Shown in pieces: positions 53,516 through 59,442 of a stretch of DNA of 59,442 nucleotides (position 1 is its first letter; each line of letters opens with the position of its first letter). Position numbers and translations under genes: made by a program. The DNA comes from Acidobacteriota bacterium (GTDB lineage: Bacteria; Acidobacteriota; Terriglobia; Terriglobales; Acidobacteriaceae): contig JAJYUB010000021.1 of the NCBI GenBank assembly GCA_021792795.1, positions 1-59,442 on the forward strand, read 5' to 3'. The notes under the pieces are model-generated. The model did not search any database. It had not been told where the DNA came from and saw nothing but the letters and a program-made list of their open reading frames with translations.

Positions 53516-54403
53516 GTGAACATCGAAAAGATACTCTATCGATCGGTCTCGAAGAAAGCGCGATCTGTGCTTCTCTGCGGAATGCTGATTTGCCTTGTTG
53601 CGCAAACGGTTGAAGCGGCCGAGTTGAAGAAGCAAACTGCGGCGGCCTTTGGCCGCTATGTCGGCGCCTCCGAAGCGCGCATGGAGGCGGAACTCCAGAA
53701 TGGCCCCTTCCTCGTTGTTGACGGTCTGCCGGAGGAGCGCCGGGGGGAAGCCTACGCCCATCTTCGCGAAGGACAAATTCTGGTAAACCCGGTGAACGCA
53801 AAAGTGGGGGGCTCTCCCATGAAAGTCCCTGGCGGCCTGATTCACGATTGGGTTGGCGTGGTCTTCATTCCAAACGTGTCCTTGGCGCAAACGCTCGCAG
53901 TCGCCCAGGACTATGACCATTACCAAAGCATCTACCGGCCGGAGGTGCGCCGTTCCAGGCTTGTGCAGCGTAGCGGCGACAATTTCAAAGTGTTCCTCCA
54001 GTTCTACAAAAAATCTCTGGCCACGGTCGTCCTCAACGCGGATTTCGACATCCATTACAATCGTCTCGGACCGGATCGCGTGGTGAGCGATTCCTATTCC
54101 ACGCGGATCGTAGAGCTGGAAAACGCTGGACAAGCGGACGAGCGGGAATTGCCGGTCGATGGCGGGCACGGCTACCTTTGGCGGCTTGACAGCTACTGGC
54201 GGCTGGAGGCAAAGGATGGCGGCGTGTATGTCCAGCTTGAATCGATCGGGCTCAGCCGCGGCGTCCCGGCAGTGTTCGCTTGGCTGGTGAATCCGCTGCT
54301 ACGAAGTATCCCCCGTGGGGCCCTTACGGATATGCTGGGCGCAACGCGTAGGTTTCTCGCCGAATCCCGCCAGAGCGTCAATAACCAGAGCCCATCGGAT
54401 TGA
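53516..54403 (+). CDS. Exported SRPBCC/START-like protein of unknown function
   Basis: 295 residues from GTG 53516. A signal peptide (SVLLCGMLICLVAQTVEAAE, about 17-36) is followed by a domain of about 230 residues. VKVPGGLIHDWVGVVFIPNV-like text near 100-120 (MKVPGGLIHDWVG, FIPNVSLAQTLAVAQDYDHY) and VLQFYKK-type strands follow. VLNADFDIHYNRLGPDRVVS lies near 172, YLWRLDSYWRLEAKDGGVYV near 222, and LVNPLLRSIPRGALTDMLG is the last helix. The pattern of curved beta strands ending in a long helix suggests an SRPBCC fold, but this is inference. Confidence 0.6.
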   Translation: MNIEKILYRSVSKKARSVLLCGMLICLVAQTVEAAELKKQTAAAFGRYVGASEARMEAELQNGPFLVVDGLPEERRGEAYAHLREGQILVNPVNAKVGGSPMKVPGGLIHDWVGVVFIPNVSLAQTLAVAQDYDHYQSIYRPEVRRSRLVQRSGDNFKVFLQFYKKSLATVVLNADFDIHYNRLGPDRVVSDSYSTRIVELENAGQADERELPVDGGHGYLWRLDSYWRLEAKDGGVYVQLESIGLSRGVPAVFAWLVNPLLRSIPRGALTDMLGATRRFLAESRQSVNNQSPSD

Positions 54404-54432
54404 CCCGTCCCAGATACGGATGGCTGCTGCAA

Positions 54433-54477
54433 CCGCATCCCACCCTTTGCGATGAAACTGCAAAGGGTTGGATGCGG
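54433..54477. repeat. Long hairpin of the CCCACCCTTTGCG repeat type
   Basis: 54433-54450 pairs with 54460-54477: 17 of 18 base pairs around a 9-base loop (GATGAAACT). The left arm contains CCCACCCTTTGCG, also found at 28459-28471. There is no T-run, so this is more likely a dispersed palindromic repeat than a simple terminator. Confidence 0.7.
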
Positions 54478-54526
54478 GGACTAAACAGATGTGGGACACA
54501 CGCCGGAGAAAGTTGAGGAGTTCACG

Positions 54527-54817
54527 ATGATCGTTCACGCGTTCTTATTTCAATGGAAACCGCAGGCCACCGCGCAAGACAAGCAGCAGGCGGCAGAAAA
54601 AATTCGCGCCTTGCAAGGACAGATTCCCGGGCTGATCGAGACCAGCTACAACGCGAACACTTCGCCGCGTTCGCAGGGGTTTACCCATGGCGGCGTGATG
54701 AAGTTCCGCGATGAAGCGGCGCTGAAAGCCTACTTCACTCATCCGGTGCATCAAGAATTGGTCGATTGGCTGATGCCGCTGCTGGCTGTGGCCGCGGAAC
54801 TGGACTATGAAGCGTGA
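54527..54817 (+). CDS. Dabb-family stress-responsive alpha/beta-barrel protein
   Basis: 96 residues from ATG 54527 with GAGGAG upstream. The ferredoxin-like dimeric barrel shows IVHAFLFQWKPQATAQDKQQ at the N-terminus, IPGLIETSYNANTSPRSQGF near 33, HGGVMKFRDEAALKAYFTHP near 54 and a closing helix HQELVDWLMPLLA. Some relatives are plant stress proteins or bacterial cyclases; no function can be assigned here. Confidence 0.85.
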   Translation: MIVHAFLFQWKPQATAQDKQQAAEKIRALQGQIPGLIETSYNANTSPRSQGFTHGGVMKFRDEAALKAYFTHPVHQELVDWLMPLLAVAAELDYEA

Positions 54818-54849
54818 CGGGAGGGCATTAAGCCTTCACCGGAACAGCC

Positions 54850-55446
54850 TTAGAATCGGTAGACCAGATCGACATCGAACTGTGCGCGCCCATATCCAGA
54901 AGATGTGAACTGAGGATCATAGGGGGTCAGCGTGCTATGCACATATCCTACTGCGCCGCGTAACGCAAATTTAGGAGTCAGCCGGTAGTCCAGGCCACCG
55001 TTGATTTCATATGCGAATGAAGAATTGTTCCTGTAGGCCTCACCGTAGCGGTTGGAAGTATTGCTGTAAGTAGACCCGCCGATCAGCAGGCCCACAAATG
55101 GTCTGAGCTTGGACGAATCAGGAACTGGAAAGGAATATCGCGGCCCAAACAGGAACGTCGTTTCCATCGGTGTGCTGTAGTAGGCGCAGTTGCAATTGAG
55201 AGGGAACACGCTGATCTCACCCACCAGTGAAAACGGACGGTGAATACGGCCATCCACGCCGACGTTAAAACCCGACCCTGAGGGAAGGTCAGAGGTAGCC
55301 CCGAATCTAGGGTTGCTGAGCAGATAGGAGTAGCCGCCGAACACCTCCAAACCGTTCCTGGAGGCCGTGTTGCCGGTTTGGGCCTGGGACACAGCGAAAG
55401 CCGAGGGCAACAGCAAAAGAAAAATGCCAAGTCTGGAAAAAGACAT
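54850..55446 (-). CDS. Outer-membrane beta-barrel protein (OmpA/opacity-like)
   Basis: 198 residues with a signal peptide ending AVSQAQ near 23, then alternating amphipathic strands: GLEVFGGYSYLLSN, FNVGVDGRIHRPFSLVGEIS, TTFLFGPRYSFPV, LRPFVGLLIGGSTY, FAYEINGGLDYRLT, FALRGAVGYVHSTLT. The last strand AQFDVDLVYRF ends in Phe, the signal for BamA-dependent assembly. Eight strands are likely, as in OmpA/OmpW-type small barrels. Function unknown; it is convergent with the Dabb gene. Confidence 0.82.
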   Translation of the reverse strand: MSFSRLGIFLLLLPSAFAVSQAQTGNTASRNGLEVFGGYSYLLSNPRFGATSDLPSGSGFNVGVDGRIHRPFSLVGEISVFPLNCNCAYYSTPMETTFLFGPRYSFPVPDSSKLRPFVGLLIGGSTYSNTSNRYGEAYRNNSSFAYEINGGLDYRLTPKFALRGAVGYVHSTLTPYDPQFTSSGYGRAQFDVDLVYRF

Positions 55447-55625
55447 CCGGTCGCCCCTCGCTAAACTTCTTGTGTTCGAGAACGCACGACGCCATCAAGC
55501 GGGGACTATACACCACGCTGACAGCGATTGGGAACAACTCATATTCCTACCGCAGATGGAAGAAACAATGGGGTGGCGCGGGTGGCAAAATGGATGGTAA
55601 GTTCGAGCTTTCTGTTGGCTACTTT

Positions 55626-55915
55626 TTATGCGGCCCTGGTACGCGGCTTGATCTTTTGTAACGCACTGGCCTTGGCTGCGAGGCGCAGGGCGTAGTCATT
55701 CTGCAGATTCAACCAAAACTGCGCGGGAAGTCCAAAATAGATTCCAAGGCGCAGCGCCGAGTCCGCGGAAATGGCACGTTGCCACGCACAAGGCCGTTCA
55801 CACGCGGAACCGGTACGCATAGCTCCTTGGCCAGACGGTAGGCTGTAAGCCCGTGGGGCCCCATAAATTCGGTAAGAAGGATTTCTCCTGGATGGATTGC
55901 AAACGGCTTTGCCAT
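55626..55915 (-). pseudogene. higA: higA antitoxin pseudogene (one-base frameshift)
   Basis: From ATG 55915 the first frame gives MAKPFAIHPGEILLTEFM and GLTAYRLAKELCVPVPRVNG, the HigA helix-turn-helix start. It then leaves the family at VRGN. The next frame picks up exactly where HigA should continue, RAISADSALRLGIYFGLPAQ then FWLNLQNDYALRLAAKA, and stops at 55626. One extra base near 55778 would restore VRG-x-RAISAD, so a single-base deletion inactivated it. Confidence 0.8.
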
Positions 55916-55927
55916 ACATGTCCCCCG

Positions 55928-56017
55928 TCAGTGGTAGCCGACAATTTCCACGTCAAATACGTTCCCGGCGCGCCACACGAATTTCCCTTGTGTGCCACGA
56001 GCGCGAATAGAAGCCTG
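55928..56017 (-). pseudogene. higB: higB toxin C-terminal remnant
   Basis: The minus-strand frame ending at 55928 reads QASIRARGTQGKFVWRAG then NVFDVEIVGYH and a stop. This matches the C-terminus of RelE/HigB toxins (IRxNxQWRICFxWxxGxxxDVEIVDYH shape). It stops 12 bases before the higA ATG, the usual higBA spacing. Upstream the toxin frame is not recognisable, so only the tail survives. Confidence 0.55.
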
Positions 56018-56109
56018 CCGGCAACTATTCGCAGACCCCTCTGGACAGGTGCGCCTTCTTTCATAGAAGAATGACTCGCTTCCATTTGTTGGAATTCGAT
56101 GGGACTGCG

Positions 56110-56682
56110 CTATTCCGGGCGGTCGAGATCGATTTCGGCGACGGCTTCGAGGGTCGCTTCTTCCACGTTCCAGGCCTTCAGCAGCGGGAAGATGGTCCCC
56201 ATGGAGAAGCCGGCGCGCACCAGGCTGCGAACGATGCGGGCGGTCTCTTTCTCGTTAGCGGGCTTGCGCAGGCGTTTGCGCTGAATGTAGCGGCGGGCGA
56301 GTTCGGCTTCGGGCAGTTCAGAGTAGGCGGCGTCGAGCGTCTTGCCGATGACGTCGCCATGCACGCCACGCTGGACCAGATCCTGCTGCACGCGGCGGCG
56401 GCCAAATTTCTCATTCTCCACCCGCAGCCGGGTGTAGTCGGAGGCGTAACGGGTGTCGTCGAGATAATGGAGTTCCTTGAGCCGAAGGACGACGGCTTCC
56501 ACCTTGGCTTCGCCGGTTTCGTCGGGCTCCACGCGGCGGCGCATCAGTCGCTTGAGCTCGGCGACGGTGCGCATTTTGCGGCCCAAGCTGCGCACGGCAT
56601 AGTCGTAGAGGGCAGCGGCATCGAGCGGCCCGCGCGGCTGCTTACCCGGGTTTTTTGAGCGATTGAAAGTGCCGAACGCCAC
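56110..56682 (-). CDS. recX: Regulatory protein RecX
   Basis: Binds RecA filaments and limits recombination. 190 residues from GTG 56682 with AGGAG upstream. The three-helix repeats are AALYDYAVRSLGRKMRTVAE near 23, VVLRLKELHYLDDTRYASDY near 64 with RVENEKFGRRRVQQDLVQRG near 88, and ARIVRSLVRAGFSMGTIFPL near 147. recA is not adjacent. Confidence 0.9.
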   Translation of the reverse strand: MAFGTFNRSKNPGKQPRGPLDAAALYDYAVRSLGRKMRTVAELKRLMRRRVEPDETGEAKVEAVVLRLKELHYLDDTRYASDYTRLRVENEKFGRRRVQQDLVQRGVHGDVIGKTLDAAYSELPEAELARRYIQRKRLRKPANEKETARIVRSLVRAGFSMGTIFPLLKAWNVEEATLEAVAEIDLDRPE

Positions 56683-56912
56683 GCGCTTGCTCCTGCCCGC
56701 ATCCTACGCCGACTCGCAAGGCGATTGCTTGCGCCGTGGAAACGCGACCGTGGATTTCAGGAGTCAGGCTGGTTCCTCCTTGGTGTTAACTATCCGGTAA
56801 CCTTGGTAACACAAAAGTGACACTAAGCAACTTAATCCCTCGCCTGGGTCGTCTACTGTAAAAAAGGGAGGACGCGGCGTCCATCGAGTCGCCCCGCATC
56901 CCGAGGTCTGGT

Positions 56913-57995
56913 GTGCTTTCTCTTCGTTCGTCTGGTGGATCATTCCCGCGGGGCACTCAAGTGCGTCGCCCGTTGTTGGCGACAGGTCTGCGCGAGTGCT
57001 GGTCTACATTTCTGGGAATTGGGTTGCTTTGCCTGTCGGTCGGGACTGCTCGACTGGCGATGGCGCAATCTGGGCTGCAGACGGCGGCCCCCTCGCCAAG
57101 CGGCCTGCAAGGATTTACGCCCGCGCCGCTGGACTCCGGCTTTGGCGCGCTGGATCCGTCGCAACCCAAGGGCATCACGCCGCAGGAGATCATTCAGCGA
57201 TTCGCGGAGAAAGAAACGCAGTTCAAGCGCGCGCTGGAGAATTACACGTACCGTCGCACCGTCAAGCTGGACTCGATTGGGGACAATGGCAGCATCGACG
57301 GAGAATATCTGCAGGTGGACGACATTGTGTTGAGTCCGTCGGGGCGCAAGCAGGAGAGGGTCGTATACGCGCCGGACAACACGCTGACGCGGGCGTTGCT
57401 GAGTCCGGCGGATTTCGACGACATTGAACATCGGCTGCCGTTTACGCTGACCACGGAAGATGTGGCGCAATACCGGGTGACCTACGTGGGCATGGAGCGG
57501 GTCGACCAGGTGGGAACGTTTGTGTTCGACGTGACGCCGCGGCGGATGGAGAAGGACGAGCGCTATTTTGAAGGGCGCATCTGGGTCGACGCCAAGGACT
57601 TTCAGATTGTCGTGACCAACGGAAAGAGTATTCCAGACGATACGCGGCGCGGACGGGAAGATCTTTCCATCCCGTTCACGACGTACCGCCAGCAGATCGA
57701 CGGGAAGTATTGGTTTCCGGTTTACACGCGGGCGGAAGGCGTGCTGCACTTCAAGAACTGCAAGGCGTGCCTGCCTAGCGACGTTCGCCTGAGAGAAATC
57801 GTGAAGTACGGGGACTACAAACGGTTTGGCTCCTCTGTCCGGATTACGTTTGAAGGATTGGAGCGGCCGACGGGCCTGCCGGCTGCTTTGCCGGTGAATG
57901 GCGCGTCCGGCGGACCGCAGACAGCCAGTGCAGGTCCCACGGCGAGTACGCTCGCCGAAACGAGCGCGGCCCAGCAGACGGCCGCGAAGGACTAG
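56913..57995 (+). CDS. Secreted LolA/RseB-like protein of acidobacterial type
   Basis: 360 residues from GTG 56913; GTG 56961 is an alternative that gives a shorter signal (RRPLLATGLRECWSTFLGIG, cleavage after AMAQ). The mature protein has a Pro/Ser/Gly linker, then ITPQEIIQRFAEKETQFKRA near 88. Strands resembling the LolA/RseB half-barrel follow: TYRRTVKLDSIGDNG, EYLQVDDIVLSPSGRKQERV, GTFVFDVTPRRMEKDERYFE near 205 and FEGRIWVDAKDFQIV. A Cys-x2-Cys (NCKACLPSD) lies near 290. The C-terminus is Ala/Thr-rich. Proteins of this shape carry lipids or sense mislocalised lipoproteins; the exact role is unknown. Confidence 0.65.
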   Translation: MLSLRSSGGSFPRGTQVRRPLLATGLRECWSTFLGIGLLCLSVGTARLAMAQSGLQTAAPSPSGLQGFTPAPLDSGFGALDPSQPKGITPQEIIQRFAEKETQFKRALENYTYRRTVKLDSIGDNGSIDGEYLQVDDIVLSPSGRKQERVVYAPDNTLTRALLSPADFDDIEHRLPFTLTTEDVAQYRVTYVGMERVDQVGTFVFDVTPRRMEKDERYFEGRIWVDAKDFQIVVTNGKSIPDDTRRGREDLSIPFTTYRQQIDGKYWFPVYTRAEGVLHFKNCKACLPSDVRLREIVKYGDYKRFGSSVRITFEGLERPTGLPAALPVNGASGGPQTASAGPTASTLAETSAAQQTAAKD

Positions 57996-58110
57996 GACGA
58001 AATTTCATCGACGTGCCGACAGGCGATCCGCAAAAGATAATGAGACCCGCGCATTCAGGCGGGTCTCTTGTTATTTGGCGGAGTACATTCAGGCGGATCC
58101 GCTTTGGCGG

Positions 58111-58689
58111 CTATCGCGGAACCAGAATGTATTTCTTGTCTTCTACTTCGGCAGCGGCCTTTGCCACTTTGGCATCCTCATAACGCTTCATGGAAGCGGT
58201 GATGGCTTCGCGCGCGCGGGAAGCGTCGTGCCAACCTTTCACCTCGACGCGCTTGCCTTCCAGATCTTTATAAATCGCGAAAAAGTGGGTGATTTCGCGC
58301 AGCATGTGCGGATAAATCTCGGTGTAATTCCAGACGTCCGCATAGCGAGGATTGCTGCGGCCTACGGACAGCACTTTCTCGTCCGGAACGCCCTGGTCCA
58401 TCATGAGCAGCAGACCGATGGGGCGAACATCCATCACGCATCCGGAAAAGCTGGGGGAATCGACCAGCACCAGCACATCCAGCGGGTCGCCGTCCTCGCT
58501 GAGGGTGCTGGGGATAAATCCGTAGTCTCCGGGATAATGCACCGGGGAATATAGGTTCCGATCCAGGCGGAAGACGTGGAGTTTCTTGTCGTACTCGTAT
58601 TTGTTCACCCCTTCATAGGGGATTTCAATGACCGCGTTGATTACTTCCGGAGCTTTTGCTCCGGCGGGAAGTTCCAGATAATTCGTCAT
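58111..58689 (-). CDS. ppa: Inorganic pyrophosphatase (family I)
   Basis: Hydrolyses PPi to drive biosynthesis. 192 residues with AVIEIPYEGVNKYEYDKKLH near 19-38, the metal-binding signature DYGFIPSTLSEDGDPLDVLV near 54-73, GLLLMMDQGVPDEKVLSV near 91 and HFFAIYKDLEGKRVEVKGW near 134. All catalytic acidic residues of the soluble family I enzyme are present. The extra C-terminal helix AKVAKAAAEVEDKKYILVPR is modest. Divergent from purS. Confidence 0.95.
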   Translation of the reverse strand: MTNYLELPAGAKAPEVINAVIEIPYEGVNKYEYDKKLHVFRLDRNLYSPVHYPGDYGFIPSTLSEDGDPLDVLVLVDSPSFSGCVMDVRPIGLLLMMDQGVPDEKVLSVGRSNPRYADVWNYTEIYPHMLREITHFFAIYKDLEGKRVEVKGWHDASRAREAITASMKRYEDAKVAKAAAEVEDKKYILVPR

Positions 58690-58740
58690 TCATTTTCCTT
58701 GACTGTGGGTTGCCTGTGGGAAATCGGCTGGCCGTCTACG

Positions 58741-58746
58741 TATAAT
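58741..58746 (+). promoter_or_regulatory. Candidate -10 box of purS
   Basis: TATAAT ends nine bases before the purS ATG. The transcript would be leaderless or nearly so, as proposed for hslV. TTGCCT at 58710 is too far away to be its -35. Confidence 0.4.
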
Positions 58747-58755
58747 TCAGTCACG

Positions 58756-59001
58756 ATGAAGGCCCATGTGTACGTGATGCTTCGCAAGACCGTGCTGGAC
58801 CCCCAGGGGCAGACCATCCACGGAGCTCTACGAAAGATGCAATATCGCGGTGTCGAAGATGTCCGCCAGGGCAAGTATTTTGTGCTGACCCTCAGCGATG
58901 CGCTGGCATTGCCGGAAGCGCAGCTGGAGGTGGAGCGTATTGCCCGCGAAGTGCTCGTCAACCCCGTGATTGAAGAGTACACGTATCGGCTGGAGCCGTG
59001 A
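58756..59001 (+). CDS. purS: Phosphoribosylformylglycinamidine synthase subunit PurS
   Basis: Small structural subunit that joins PurQ and PurL in the purine pathway FGAM synthase. 81 residues from ATG 58756: KAHVYVMLRKTVLDPQGQTI, then HGALRKMQYRGVEDVRQGKY near 22 and the LEVERIAREVLVNPVIEEYT C-terminal helix/strand. The lengths and motifs match the family fully. No purQ or purL follows within the window; the next 440 bases are apparently non-coding. Confidence 0.93.
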   Translation: MKAHVYVMLRKTVLDPQGQTIHGALRKMQYRGVEDVRQGKYFVLTLSDALALPEAQLEVERIAREVLVNPVIEEYTYRLEP

Positions 59002-59046
59002 GCGGAAACTTTTCCGCCAACGGTTTTGCCGTGAACCGGCTTCAAA

Positions 59047-59160
59047 ATGACCGGGCATACGGAAGTTGGCGAATTACGGTTCATCGAGGCGCTGTTTGCA
59101 CGAGTTAAGGGCCTTGCGCTCGACCTTTGGGTTATGAACCCAAAAATGAAGCGCTCGTAG
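59047..59160 (+). CDS. Possible 37-residue ORF after purS
   Basis: ATG 59047 to TAG 59160 encodes MTGHTEVGELRFIEALFARV and KGLALDLWVMNPKMKRS. No clear ribosome site and no known family. The same bases contain a hairpin resembling a tRNA-Met anticodon arm on the other strand, so the frame may be accidental. Confidence 0.25.
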   Translation: MTGHTEVGELRFIEALFARVKGLALDLWVMNPKMKRS

Positions 59161-59442
59161 GTGAGCAATTCTTTATTTTGCCTTTACTGGGTATTTACTT
59201 GACTCAGGTGACCCCAACATCTTGTGGTTTTAGAAAACGCTGCTCCGCCGGACATTTGACGAGGGATTTGTGGTTCTATAGCGAAATTTGTGGGTGAGTG
59301 AGCGGTGGAAATGACCGCGGAGCGTGTCAACGAGTTTGAGACATGTGGCATGAGAGTTTAGTGTCGAATCTCTTCTGTCGCTGTTGTCGGAGTTGGTGGG
59401 TTGATCCAGGCCGCGGTGGGTTGGGGCGGATGCTTTGGTCGG
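59161..59442. other. Right-hand non-coding end of the window
   Basis: No open frame of useful length on either strand and no recognisable RNA. TTGACT at 59200 could be a -35 element, but no -10 follows at the right distance. Confidence 0.4.

Noticed and set aside
59101-59172. A functional tRNA-Met gene
   Set aside because: Only the anticodon hairpin fits. There is no D-arm, no GTTCGA T-arm, no 7-bp acceptor stem.

Overview
The window looks like a chromosomal segment of an acidobacterium (class Terriglobia/Acidobacteriia), though no rRNA is present to prove it. The evidence is high-GC coding sequence with long antisense shadow frames, a VWFA-related protein of the type characteristic of Acidobacteria, several secreted proteins of acidobacterial style, and dispersed copies of a short inverted repeat with the core TCATTCTGAGCGNAGCGAAG, a repeat type I associate with this phylum.

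Layout. The first 250 bases hold the 5' tip of a probable IS1182-type transposase reading out of the window. From 258 to 15244 everything is on the minus strand: a small cupin, a secreted sialate O-acetylesterase-like SGNH hydrolase, a secreted CocE/NonD hydrolase, an APC amino-acid permease, then (after a repeat element) a complete MdtABC-type RND efflux operon with its outer-membrane factor. From 15.5 to 21.5 kb a plus-strand aromatic amino-acid operon runs trpC-trpF-trpB-trpA, chorismate mutase, DAHP synthase and prephenate dehydrogenase. An AT-richer patch (21.5-22.8 kb) with a Clp-fold serine protease and a 61-residue ORF interrupts it before the metabolite-repair/tRNA-modification pair nnr-tsaE.

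From 25.2 to 29.9 kb the minus strand carries fabI and a cell-wall group: DUF1015 protein, N-acetylmuramoyl-L-alanine amidase, GerMN protein and glutamate racemase. From 30 to 33.4 kb lie a VWA protein and three tandem secreted paralogues resembling DUF2846. A divergent MarR/two-cupin module follows with two 15-bp palindromic operators. Then come mraY (outside any dcw cluster, TTG start), an HGSNAT-like membrane acyltransferase, an XRE-cupin regulator with its own paired upstream repeats, a TIGR01777 epimerase, a fibronectin-III lipoprotein that seems to use an ATC start, an FAH-family hydrolase and transaldolase.

From 44 to 59 kb: an uncharacterised 187-residue protein, a DNA methyltransferase fused to a probable Mrr-like nuclease domain, a 110-bp nested inverted-repeat element, a Tat-exported protein, hslVU (HslV with a long N-terminal extension), a DUF3592-like protein, a CDF metal exporter, prfA-prmC, an SRPBCC-like protein, a Dabb protein, an outer-membrane beta-barrel, a decayed higBA toxin-antitoxin pair, recX, an RseB/LolA-like secreted protein, inorganic pyrophosphatase and a solitary purS.

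The most interesting items are the 110-bp nested repeat and its half copy at 710-761, the methyltransferase-nuclease fusion, the three-gene DUF2846-like family, the MarR/cupin operators, the HslV leader, and the foreign-looking protease island. All functional calls come from reading motifs by eye; no database search was run.
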